From Ciona savignyi (lineage: Eukaryota > Chordata > Ascidiacea > Phlebobranchia > Cionidae): a stretch of DNA of 64,000 bases. A model generated the notes under the pieces. The model worked only from the letters and a program-made list of their open reading frames with translations. It searched no databases and had not been told where the DNA came from. Of the stretch, positions 22,801 through 31,900 are shown piece by piece. Both the position numbers and the translations under genes were made by a program. The stretch is taken from contig CH003126.1 in assembly GCA_000149265.1 (NCBI GenBank), positions 1,344,358-1,408,357 on the forward strand, in the 5' to 3' direction. Each line of letters starts with the position of its first letter. Within the stretch, counting starts at the first letter, position 1.

Positions 22801-24075
22801 GGTTGTTATCTAGGCCTTAATCTCTCAAAAATCTTAAATTATTTACGAGTAAGATTGTCGTAATTTAAAATAATGTTGACTGCTGGCGGCATTATCGACT
22901 GGACCGCAAATAGACCAAGTTGGACACACTAATTACACGCCCGCCAAGTCTACATCAGACCGCCATTAGTCCAGCTATGAATAGTTAATCCTACCCCCGA
23001 AGTTCGTTTCCTGATTTTTAACGCTTTAAAAAATTGTCATTTTTACGCAATTTAATTATTGATTAATAGAATAAAAAATTAATGAGATTTTGAAATGGGA
23101 TATTCTGATTCTACGGTTGGGGAAACGACAGTCGTTATAACAAGGGAAAATGTCAGAATGTCTGGTGCCCACAGCCGTGTTGTTGGGGCATTCTGTAGCA
23201 ACCCGCCGGTCATGCTGCTAAGGAGAAAAACACCGGTCAATCGCTCGAAGGTTGCAGGTTCGAAACCAGCCACTTGCCCGACACGTGTGTAATTGTGCAA
23301 TTATTTTAATGACTTAATTGAACTTATTTGTTTATCGTTGCATATGTAAAAAGTGTCTCTATAGAACTGTGCATGCTGGAATAGCTTCAGTAGCCGGTCA
23401 TGGACACGAGCTATCAGAAGATACCGAGAATCATTTTTAATGTGAATTTCACCATCCGCCCGGAAACTAACTAGATTTGCTAAAAATCTTAGTAATTCGG
23501 GAAGTAGCGGTATGGATAAAATACAAAAACACATAATTTATATTTAACGCATAACTTACGCTTATAATAAAAAGTCGGATTTTCGGCATGGTCCTGAACT
23601 TTCGGTAGGTCATCGGGTATTTGACAGATATGTAGCGGTCCAGCCCGATCACGCAAATGTTCCATATCGAAGCTGTGCACAGTAGAATGTCCACCGAGAG
23701 ATAAATGCGGCAGTAAACGGCCCCAAAGGGCCAGTGGCCCAGTAGTTCGTTTGTGAGGGAAAACGGCACAACAAGGACCACCAGTGACGCATCAGCCACC
23801 GCTAATGACAAGAGGTACAAATTCTGGCGGTGTTTCGAAATAACTCGGTCTTTCCAAATCACCAAAATCACGGTCAAGTTGCCGAAAAGGCCAAGCGAGC
23901 ACAGCAACATAGTCAATATTGAAAGCAGGATCACTTCACCATCTGAATACACGGTGGGCGGTATGTTCGGGTCCCCAAGGCATTCAGTTGCCTGCGCTTG
24001 AAGGTAATTCTCGCTATGGATCGTCGTGCTTTCGAAATCGCGAGCGGAATCATTAAAGTTTGGATAAGTGGTCAT
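7875..24075 (-). CDS. Aminergic GPCR, alpha-2 adrenergic receptor-like
   Basis: Six exons read on the minus strand: 24075-23560, 19257-19160, 17063-16938, 13119-12900, 8959-8849 and 8057-7875. All phases match and give 417 residues. Family landmarks are GN at 65-66 (TM1), LAVAD at 91-95 (TM2), C122 paired with C198, the amine-binding D129, DRY at 146-148, W174, P218 (TM5), CWMP at 351-354, and NPVLY at 389-393. TM5 has serines at the 5.42 and 5.46 positions (S210, S214) with Cys between, and TM6 has F355, F356 and Y359, the pattern of vertebrate alpha-2 catecholamine pockets. [28 protein letters not shown] and the short tail also resemble alpha-2. N8 and N201 are possible glycosylation sites. 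Exon 4 encodes a serine-rich third cytoplasmic loop. The ligand may be noradrenaline, dopamine or octopamine; the sequence alone does not decide. The exon 4 and exon 5 acceptors were chosen to keep the frame. Confidence 0.9.
8093..8310 (-). mobile_element. Palindromic MITE (family P), whole copy
   Basis: Ends are GGGCAACACTAAAAGGAGGG and CCCTTTAGTTTTCTCCC. The exact 8-bp duplication GTTCAATA flanks it (8085-8092 and 8311-8318). The centre is rich in AACCCTA and CTAACC. It lies 35 bases upstream of the last receptor exon. The 8-bp duplication fits hAT-type transposition, but no transposase source is in the window. Confidence 0.9.
8585..8690 (+). mobile_element. SINE type B, decayed
   Basis: GCGACCGATAAATGTACCG, AAACGGTATCAGTG and CCCATCATCGATTCGAAAC match the family body. 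Confidence 0.55.
9838..10085 (+). mobile_element. SINE type A, decayed
   Basis: CTCGGGCAAGGCACTTAGCG, GTAATCTGACGATTACCC and CATGAGTATCCTATTACA mark the body and tail. Confidence 0.7.
10330..10600 (-). mobile_element. SINE type B, two inverted decayed copies
   Basis: AAGTTTCGAACCAATAGTTTG with GTTAACAAGTCGGCCACAAG forms one copy (about 10330-10430). GATGGACTCGTTTG with CTTTAACCATTGGTCCACG forms the other (about 10500-10600). Confidence 0.55.
15505..15618 (-). mobile_element. SINE type B copy
   Basis: AATCGGTCACGTTAACCATTCGCCCACG is the inverted head; the tail end is TTTTTTATCGGCTTAAG. Confidence 0.65.
16036..16342 (+). mobile_element. SINE type A, decayed full-length copy
   Basis: TTGCAGGTTCGAAACTTGTC, GTAAGGCACTTGATGGACAT and TTACTCACGGGTAAAAATAAG keep the family order. 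Reading frames across it are spurious. Confidence 0.75.
16505..16607 (-). mobile_element. SINE type B copy
   Basis: TTTTTACCGGAACTGGATTC to ACCAATCGGTCGCCCACTC, inverted. It ends just before the truncated type A SINE at 16612. Confidence 0.6.
16612..16812 (+). mobile_element. SINE type A, 5'-truncated
   Basis: Starts at AACCCAGCGGATTA and keeps a well preserved 3' half, CGGTGGGCGCGAGGTGATC to AATATCCTATCCTAA; it is among the younger copies. Confidence 0.9.
17505..17698 (-). mobile_element. SINE type B, two adjacent inverted copies
   Basis: Two copies of ATTCGCGTTA(TA)ACC with TTTGACCACACGA, at about 17505-17582 and 17590-17698. The second keeps an inverted B-box-like TAGTATCGAACCCATAATG. 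Confidence 0.7.
18110..18255 (-). mobile_element. MITE family P, decayed copy
   Basis: AAAAAAGGAGGGAAATGCTC and TTTTAGGGTGTATAGTTTCC correspond to the two halves of the palindromic family. Confidence 0.55.
18447..18535 (-). mobile_element. SINE type B copy
   Basis: CAATCGGTCGCGTTAAACATTCG with an upstream TTGTCACTAAGTACG is the inverted family pattern. Confidence 0.6.
18878..19117 (+). repeat. 44-base minisatellite beside a receptor exon
   Basis: About five and a half copies of GTACAAAGTAACATGGGG followed by TACTTATCAATTTAATGTTATACA. Copies are over 90% alike. The array ends some 40 bases from the exon at 19160-19257, on its donor side. Confidence 0.9.
19304..19592 (+). mobile_element. SINE type A, near full length
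   Basis: CCGACCGTTTGTCTGGCGG to CATGAATAGCCTATC; it lacks only a few bases between the boxes. It lies about 47 bases upstream of receptor exon 2 in transcript order, outside the acceptor. Confidence 0.9.
20310..20475 (+). repeat. Unnamed interspersed repeat, copy 1
   Basis: Shares AATTGTACGACCAGCTCAAG, GTGTTTGTAGCGTGTCA, AAGGTTTATATTATG and TTAATCTCTCAGAAATCTT with 22676-22850, in the same order and strand. Ends cannot be fixed from two copies. Confidence 0.7.
22676..22850 (+). repeat. Unnamed interspersed repeat, copy 2
   Basis: Second diverged copy, with the same four blocks as 20310-20475. Roughly three quarters identical by eye. Confidence 0.7.
23200..23285 (+). mobile_element. SINE head fragment
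   Basis: GAAGGTTGCAGGTTCGAAACC keeps a strong B-box-like core. No type A body follows, so this is a truncated or different tRNA-derived head. Confidence 0.5.
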
Positions 24076-25067
24076 CGTTAAAGTGGAATGACCGGAATTT
24101 CAACTTAAATGCGAAGATGCTGCACTCAAAAGCTTTGCGGCCCAGCTTTTAGAACAAACAGAGAAAAGTTAATTTAGCATCCAGTAACATCATGAATAAT
24201 TCATCCCATTAAACCAGATTGTACGTTCGAAACTACAGAAAATACCTGATAAACGAAAGCAAAATCCTTCACAACAAAATGCATTCAGTTGTAAAACTAA
24301 GTTGTAAAATTATATATACTTTACTTTTAGGTGTTGCGAAATGCAACTAATAAATAATGGAATTACGATACATTCTGAAAATGAATCACACATGAATATT
24401 AAATTTTCATTCTCTATTATGGTTAAATTTATCCTTGCATAATACATTGATCTAATGTTCTTTATTCTTCATATTACGACATTTATGAGGGTAATATATG
24501 TCCATTATCGGCAAGTTGCATTACAAACCGTCTTCTTACAAATATCCACATATCTGATTAAGTCTAGCCTTTTTACTAAGGTTTACTCTAGCCTTTCTAC
24601 TAAACTTTAAGTTAAGCCTTTCTACTAAACTTTACTTTTCGTGCAACTATAAAAGCAACTGCTAAAATACATGACACCTGTTATATAGCTTACCAGGTCA
24701 ACCCTGAACCTAGGGAGTCTGCAACAGGAAAAAGGCAACTAATTTGCCCTGATCCTATAACGCTAATCTTCTCCCAAAAAACAACTCCAACGGCAAAACC
24801 TTTCTTTTATAAATCATTTCCGCACCTTTATTTTCTTTTTGTCTTGCACTATGCCTAACGCAAGGCGAGTATTAATATTTTAATAAAACGATTCGTGCTG
24901 TCGAATATACCTTTACTCGAGTGCGGTTCAATTGTGACGTAAATACTTGCGGTCGCTGCTGTTTGCGACAATATGGAACCAGCAGACGGGCCAGAGCAAT
25001 AAATAATACGAGGCAGCGTTTAAACATTACGGAAAACGGAATGACCGCCTTAACTAAACAGCGCCGA

Positions 25068-25075
25068 CTTATATA
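25068..25075 (-). promoter_or_regulatory. Possible TATA box of the amine receptor
   Basis: On the minus strand the bases read TATATAAG, followed by a GC-richer stretch. This is about 1 kb upstream of the receptor ATG. A start near 25043 would leave a 5' UTR of almost 1 kb, or a shorter one if an untranslated intron exists. No transcript evidence is available. Confidence 0.4.
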
Positions 25076-25954
25076 GATAGGGCGGTATTACGTCATAGAT
25101 ATTTTTTTACGCCGCGTCGCAGAGCATTCGATTTTGATTAACGAGAGGCCGCTCTACCACTCTGCAAAATTGGGTCGGAATTGACTTGAGCGAAAATCCG
25201 CATGGTCACAATACCGAGTAAGAAATAATGCATTTGTTAGCAGTGTGGGGAGCACGCCAAATTTGATAGCTTTGCGGCGTTTCGTCCAAACGGACCATTA
25301 GCAACTCTTGTGGAATACGTGCTTTCGCTTCGCACACCCTGTTTTTAATCCACGATTACCGAATCCATGTTCAACGCAGTTTCTCACTGGTTCTGCTTGT
25401 CAAAAGATGTTATGACTGAATTTAAAAGAACAATCTTGTGTGGGTCTGGCAAAGCTGTTGCGGTAGAATAGGACAAAGTTAAAAAATATAGTCTTTGTTT
25501 AAATTTTTGTGAAACGTCATTATTTTTCTGCGTTTTCTGCAAAATTTCGATTTTTAGTCAACGTAGCAGTAGATCTTGGGTTATCTAGGGATACTTATTT
25601 TTTGTTATATCGTTTGATTTTAATAATTTTCGTTTTCATATTATTGCAATCTCGCTTTTGGCGGCCGCTTCCGATATATTTAATATTTATATCCTTTATT
25701 TAATCACGTGGTTTAACGACTGTTCGTTTTTTATTTGCTGTTATTTAACACTATAGACTATAGAGTAAAATAAAGAAACTATAAGTAACTAAACTCAAAC
25801 TTTTTCCAGGTCCAAGCAACAGGTAAGAAAACACAAATGTTTTTAAAACGGGGGATTTTTACCTTCCTAACGATAAAAGACCCCTTTCTACAAAAAATTG
25901 ATGTTTAGTTTAAATTTGTTGTCGCAATGTTTAAATTACCAACCATTATTCTGT

Positions 25955-26175
25955 GGACTGTGAGTTACGGGAAATCGTCAGATTACTCCTTTCGGTTACC
26001 GGAGCTATTGTGTTGTGCTGTATACATGATTGAGACGTTTGTTCAGTTATGTGCAACCCATAAAGTCAACGGGTTCAGGTGTTGTCCAAAATATGCCCTG
26101 CACAAGCGCACAAGCGCACAACCGATTACATGGCGAACAGTTTTGATACACCAACCTTTCGGTTAAAAGGCGACG
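25955..26175 (-). mobile_element. SINE type A, decayed
   Basis: Inverted; GGGAAATCGTCAGATTAC, GGTTACCGGAGCTATTG and ACCTTTCGGTTAAAAGGCG mark it. Confidence 0.7.
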
Positions 26176-27491
26176 CACTAAACCACAACTCTATTCGGCC
26201 GAAATAAATAACGATCCCAAAACACCCTTTAGTTATGATTAAGTTATGATATCATTTTTTATAGTCAAATTTCTGTGCTAAAAATGACTATTGCCAAGTC
26301 TCTAAGATTTTGGCACACGCGGCGCGTATTCATAACAGGCATCAAAACTCTGCAACGGGTGATTGGAATGATTAAAAATGCAGAAAGAAAATTGAGAAAA
26401 ACAGAACAGCTGAACTGCTGTGTTGTTAAAGCATAATCCCATAGAATATTAAAACTCCACTTGGATTAGGCCTACATTACATCAACTCGATGGTGTTAAT
26501 GTCGCAGCGCTGCAATTTATGATAAGGACATGCGCGGTTGCATTAAAGAACAATAGAACAATGCAATCGCATCTAACGACTAGCACCTTCCAACCTACGA
26601 CCAGACAACGACAACTGTATTTTACTTCTAGGTGTAAAAATCATATATTTTTTGTGATTGGAAAGTATGCATTATTTTTTTTTTCTTATTCGCCACATAC
26701 AATTTAAACACAGTTGTTTATGTAATGGATAAACACACATTTGTGTAGATAACAGCATTGTGCTTTCGATTTGCACAGTATGTGTTTCCTTGCTTATGGA
26801 TTGGAGCGCAGATATGAATGTACCCAATAGCTCATTTCTAATTTATTTAACTATTCAGTCGGTTAAGATAGTAGTTTATTTACTTGCATCGTTGGTGAAA
26901 AAAATAAACTAAATCTTGGTTGTCTACTTACAAAAACATGAATATCCCTTATTTAAATGTTAATATTTTTTAAACATAAAAATAAACAGTCGCTATCCGC
27001 TACATAGTAATACAATGACACTTATGTTATCACAAAAGAAATAAAGTTACCACAGTGACATTTATGTCACTTTTTGACAAAACTACTCGAATAACCAAAA
27101 TATTATATCCCCAAAAAATATTCAAGTCATTATTATAGTACCACATTATACTATATAAATAATAGGTCAACTGAGACCAATTCTTTGATTATTCTGTTAT
27201 TACGAAAATTTTGATAACGACGTAAACACTAAAATTCTTGGGTCAGATAAGCTTAGAAATACAGGTCTAGGGATAAGAGTCAACAGTAGACAGGTGGTTG
27301 CTTTTATTTTCATTGTTGACAAGCTTATGAATGCTCAAAAGGAAACTTAACTTGTTTGCAGTGGATTATTGGATTTAATCACAGGTAAAGTGATTAAAAA
27401 TGGGTTATATCGATAATACATCACACTGTAATAGCTTTTTCGGGCAACGTGACTGTGGACACGAAATCTGTCGATTTGTTGTGTCAGCTTC

Positions 27492-27843
27492 GGATAGGAT
27501 AGGGATATTGTTGTTTATCCCCGTGAAAGAGAACACGCACTGGGCGTTAACACAAGGACAATCGTATGATCACTTCGCACCCACCGTCGAGTTACTTGAG
27601 CTATTGCAGTGTTTTTGTGTATGATTTAGACCAGTCATGAGCAACATACGGCTCGTGTAGGGATTTTGACCTACCCAAAAACTGTATCTAACCATACCCT
27701 GTAATTAAAATATTGAATACTAATTATGTAATAATCCGGCACTAAGAATTTCATTTTCCCATATCTGGCCCGCTGACTAGAGGAGTTGCCCACCCATGAT
27801 TTAGACAGCCCTTTAATTTGGTAAAACCCATTATTTCACTTGG
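27492..27843 (-). mobile_element. SINE type A split by a MITE
   Basis: The SINE runs 27492-27631 and resumes at 27799-27843. The halves are separated by the MITE at 27632-27798, which duplicated the SINE bases ATTTAGAC. The head end beyond 27843 is missing. Confidence 0.85.
27632..27798 (+). mobile_element. hAT-like MITE, family 3
   Basis: Starts CAGTCATGAGCAACATACGG and ends GTTGCCCACCCATG, imperfect inverted ends of the hAT CAGG..GGCAAC type. The exact 8-bp duplication ATTTAGAC flanks it at 27624-27631 and 27799-27806. It is 167 bases and non-coding. Confidence 0.9.
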
Positions 27844-28504
27844 TTATTATATGTAATAAATATATATTCCCAGCACGAAATAAACAACATATGCCACATG
27901 TACTGGGTTAGCTATTAAGCTTTATTCAAATAGAACGTATAACACAGAACTCTTTAAAGGGTCTCCATAATTAAAATAAGCTATGTATAGTGTTACTAGA
28001 CATCTTACAATCATTGTAATACAAAAATCAAAGTCGTTTAATGCAATAAAACAATACTATTATAAAATGACTTTGCAATACATACTTATATCACAATGCC
28101 AATTGTGATGTCACATTACGTCTTAAGCAATACATAAAAATCGTAGCAACTAAACGAAATTTAAGATAAAATATTAAAAAAATGTGCAGCAAAATGTAAA
28201 TGAAACTTGAACGAAAAAGCGCAACAACAAAAACACAGTCTTAGCCTTAAAATCTTGTATCTAACAAAACTGTCTATCTTGCACCTATTTAAAGCGTAAC
28301 ACGGTGGTATTTCGAACAGGTAATTTTGCCTTTTTGTTTTAAGCCTAGATTATCCTACAATTTCATGCATCACGCACCCAGTCTAACACACACCAAAGAA
28401 ACATAATTGCCATTACACTGTGCAGAAATAATAATGCAAGGGTCGCGTCGCTATAATCTACTGGGAAATCTATTACAACCGCTGCGAATCTCAATAAAAG
28501 CAAA

Positions 28505-28618
28505 CAATTTTGACAAATAAAAATAATTTCCAAATATTTGGCAAATAAAAGATAAAAAAGGGTTATTTGACAAATAGAAGATAATTCTCGAATATTTGGC
28601 AAATGAAAGATAATTTAC
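28505..28618. repeat. Tandem repeat near the ANKMY1 3' end
   Basis: Two to three copies of AATATTTGGCAAAT(A/G)AAAGATAA joined by TTATTTGACAAATAGAAG. Confidence 0.65.
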
Positions 28619-28727
28619 CTACTAAACAATTTGGCACGTTAATCCACAGTGAAATATTATTCTTGCGCGGAAATATACAGCTTGAAAAAAGTGGGCTATA
28701 GGCTCCTTGATGAAAAATGGACTACTT

Positions 28728-28733
28728 TTTATT
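28728..28733 (-). terminator. Possible poly(A) signal of ANKMY1
   Basis: AATAAA on the minus strand, about 240 bases after the proposed ANKMY1 stop codon. Confidence 0.45.
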
Positions 28734-28969
28734 GACTAAAATGCCATTTTTCAGTTACTCGTTTCACGTTCTTTTTGTTATCGAAATGAATATGGAGTAA
28801 CCTTTTTGAACATATGTAAACCCAGTTAAATTTAGCACAGCAATATCACAAAACGGTTGAAGATTTGAAACACTATCATTTCAGAGCGATGGACATATAT
28901 GAACTTTGCCCCTCCACTATTTCTCCATTTCTAGTGAACACCGTATTTTAGGCGGCGAAATAACGAAGG

Positions 28970-31900
28970 TCAGTTGAAGCTGTAGTTCTCTGATATCCCG
29001 AGTTCAGCAAGCGTGGTGCCAGTTGTGCCAAACGCCACGTTCTTACCGACTCTGATCCGGTTTTTGGCGGAGGTTTTAGCCATGTTTCGTTGTCTTGGTG
29101 GCTCGGATACCGTTGTCTTGGCAGATCTGTACGAAAGAATGGGTGCTGGGTTCGATTCATACTAGCATTGCGTGTATATTCCGAAAATACATTTACCCAG
29201 GCAAGCCCCAAGAGAGTATCCTATCCTATAAGCACTCTATCCATATTTACAGGGTTTAACTCATTATGGGTTTTATTTGTATATTATTGGGTATACATAC
29301 TGTTAACCATTCGGCCGCATAACCATACATAAGCATCCTATACTTAATGAACTAGATTTTTTTTACTGGGCTATAATGTTTGAAACACATAATGAGTTCG
29401 TTGTATCGATCGCGTTAACCATTGTGCCACACGACCTCACATAACCATCTTATCCTAACTAAACGAAGCAACTTACTTTGACGAATGGAGCTGACGTTTT
29501 GAGGGTGTGCGTGGCGCCCCCGGCGAACGTTTTGCGGCGCTTGCTCGCGGATGACGTAGCGCCAAGCGGTACGGCGAGTCTTCCGCTATTATAAGCTGCT
29601 GGTTGAGGATATTCCCGATCACGGAGTTGGTTTTGTAGAGTGCGTTCGAGGTCGTGTCGTCCAAAGAGTGCCGGGAGAAGATGAGATCGACTTCCGCCGC
29701 TGGAGGATCTACGTCTGCTTGTCTCGTAGCTGGGAATGGCGTTTTATTTTTTTAAGGCGTTTTTGTTTCTTTTTCACCGAAAAACCCAGCACTCAGAAAA
29801 AAGTTTTTCGAAAAAAACTTACTTGTATTTAGTAAAAGTATCTTTTACTTTCTTAAAGATATGGGTCACTTTTTAGCAGTGTTTTAAGCTCCAGAAAAGC
29901 TGTGGTTTTGCAGTGTTTTTTATATGCCTTCTGGCAACGCAAACGACCAGTTTCAATCTTATAGGATAGGGATAGAATATTCATGTTTATCCTCGTGAAT
30001 GGGAAAACCAAGGAGGTTAACACACGGGCAACTGTCAGATCACCTTGTGCCAACTGTTGGGTTACCGGAACTATTTCAGTGTGTTTTATATGATAGACAC
30101 GCTCCATCAATTTGGTACAACCCATTAATCAGCTGGGTTCCGGCAATGTCCGTTAAGTGCCTTGCCAAAGGACACAACCGGCTGCAAGCGACCAGTTTCG
30201 CACCTGCTAGACTAACCGACCGGACTATAATTCACAGCGCTTGTGGACCATGTCAGGTTTACCAACAAGGACACATATACACAATCACCAACCTTTAACC
30301 CGCAGACACTCGTATTTATGTCTCTCCTCCCAAGCTTTTAACTTGCAAGCTCTGCTACAGTAGTAGACCTCGTGACAGCGGGTGCATGAAGTAAGGTGGA
30401 CACCTACCGATCGACCACACTCGTAGCAATACTTAAACGCCGGTTTCCTGAAAAATTTCAAAGCTCAAAAGCGTAGTCTTACCGTTTTTTAATTTGGTAA
30501 GCATGTAATTGATATTGACTGTCGCTCTTCACCCTGTATTTTATGGAATGTTCACACTAAAGTCAATGGAAAAATCATACCGATGGGATAGCTTATCAGC
30601 TTAATCAGAGTGTTGCACCAAGCAGATGGGTTGTTGGTTCGAAACCAGCCAGTGGATAGATGGTTGGGTCCTTGGACAATCAGCTCAGCAAAAGCTTATG
30701 GAACTAAGTGTACTTATGGGTTTTACTGAAACTATGGGAACGTATCTATCATATACAACACAGTACAATAGCTTTGGTAATCCAAAGGATGTGGGATAAT
30801 CTGACGTTTGATTGAATAATAAAGATTTAACAGGGTTAACACATGAATCCTATTCTACAATATTAACAGCAGAGACATAAAAAATCCTTTTTTTTTGTAA
30901 AATATAAGAGTAAAAATAGTTAGACCCAGAAAAATATGGCAAAATGGCAGTCATTAAAAAAACGTTTACAAAAAAACTTTTTAAAACACACCATGTACTA
31001 AACACCGCTAAAAAACAGTCTAAAAATGGGGCAACATGCCACATCTAGCCTATGTGCATATGCATAGCCATACATACTTATTCACTGGTAGAGCTGATGG
31101 ACTTTTCAATGATTTTTCTGGAGAAGATTTTCCAACGTCTAATCTTGACTTGGCATGACTTTGTCTAAGAAATTCGTTTAATGCTATTTTCCAGTGTCAT
31201 ATTTATTTAATGTGATGAGGTACTAAATAATGGTGTAAAATATACTGGAAAAAATTCAACAGTAGTTTGTTTTTTTGTTATTATTTAACCATTAATATTA
31301 AGGTGTTGTTGTATAATGTCTATATACAGACATAACCTTGAGGGTAGATATAAAGTGGAGTATCATCAAATGTTTTGAATGATGACAACCTATATAGGAT
31401 ACACATGTTTTATTCCCGTGAATGGACAAAATGCTGAAGAGCTATCACAGGGGAAATCGTTATATCATCTCGCGAATACGAGAAAAATTGTTATTATATG
31501 GGTAATTTCAGTTTACCTCTCGCATTTTGTCAATTACCGAAGCCATTTCAGTGAGTTGTTGATGATTAAGACGTTCCTTACTTTTAGTAGAATATATTAT
31601 TTTACTCAGTAATGCCCGATAAGTGATATACCAATAAACACAACCGACTGATCCACTAAAAGGTGACACATTAATCTACCAAGCTATTCAGCCGGATATA
31701 TAAATCACCCTGGAGCAGGGACACAAAAGGAATTGCTGCCTATGTAAATATGAAGAGGCATACATACTTATTCACTGTGGAGGCTGATGGACTTTTCAAT
31801 GATTTTTTTGGAGGAGAATTTTCAACGTCTAATCTAGACTTGGCTTGTCCATGTCTAAGCAATATGTTCAATGTTATTATAACATTGTACAGCTTCAATA

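Larger units (their letters stand above)
19593..23559. other. Receptor intron 1 (main part)
   Basis: Nearly 4 kb with no supported exon. It holds two copies of an unnamed 175-base repeat (20310-20475 and 22676-22850) and a SINE head fragment at 23200-23285. Confidence 0.6.
24076..28969. other. 5' flank of the receptor and gap to ANKMY1
   Basis: No gene is supported. The first kilobase is the receptor 5' UTR and promoter candidate. Beyond it lie type A SINE pieces at 25955-26175 and 27492-27843, a MITE at 27632-27798, a tandem repeat at 28505-28618, and a LINE-like tail remnant near 25690-25795. A 79-residue minus-strand frame at 28363-28602 overlaps the tandem repeat and is judged spurious. 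Confidence 0.6.

Noticed and set aside
28363-28602. 79-residue minus-strand reading frame with hydrophobic stretches
   Set aside because: It overlaps a short tandem repeat, has no family resemblance and lacks splice or promoter context.
28948-29211. 87-residue minus-strand frame over the ANKMY1 3' end
   Set aside because: Its frame differs from the phase-consistent last exon and its upstream half is SINE-derived.
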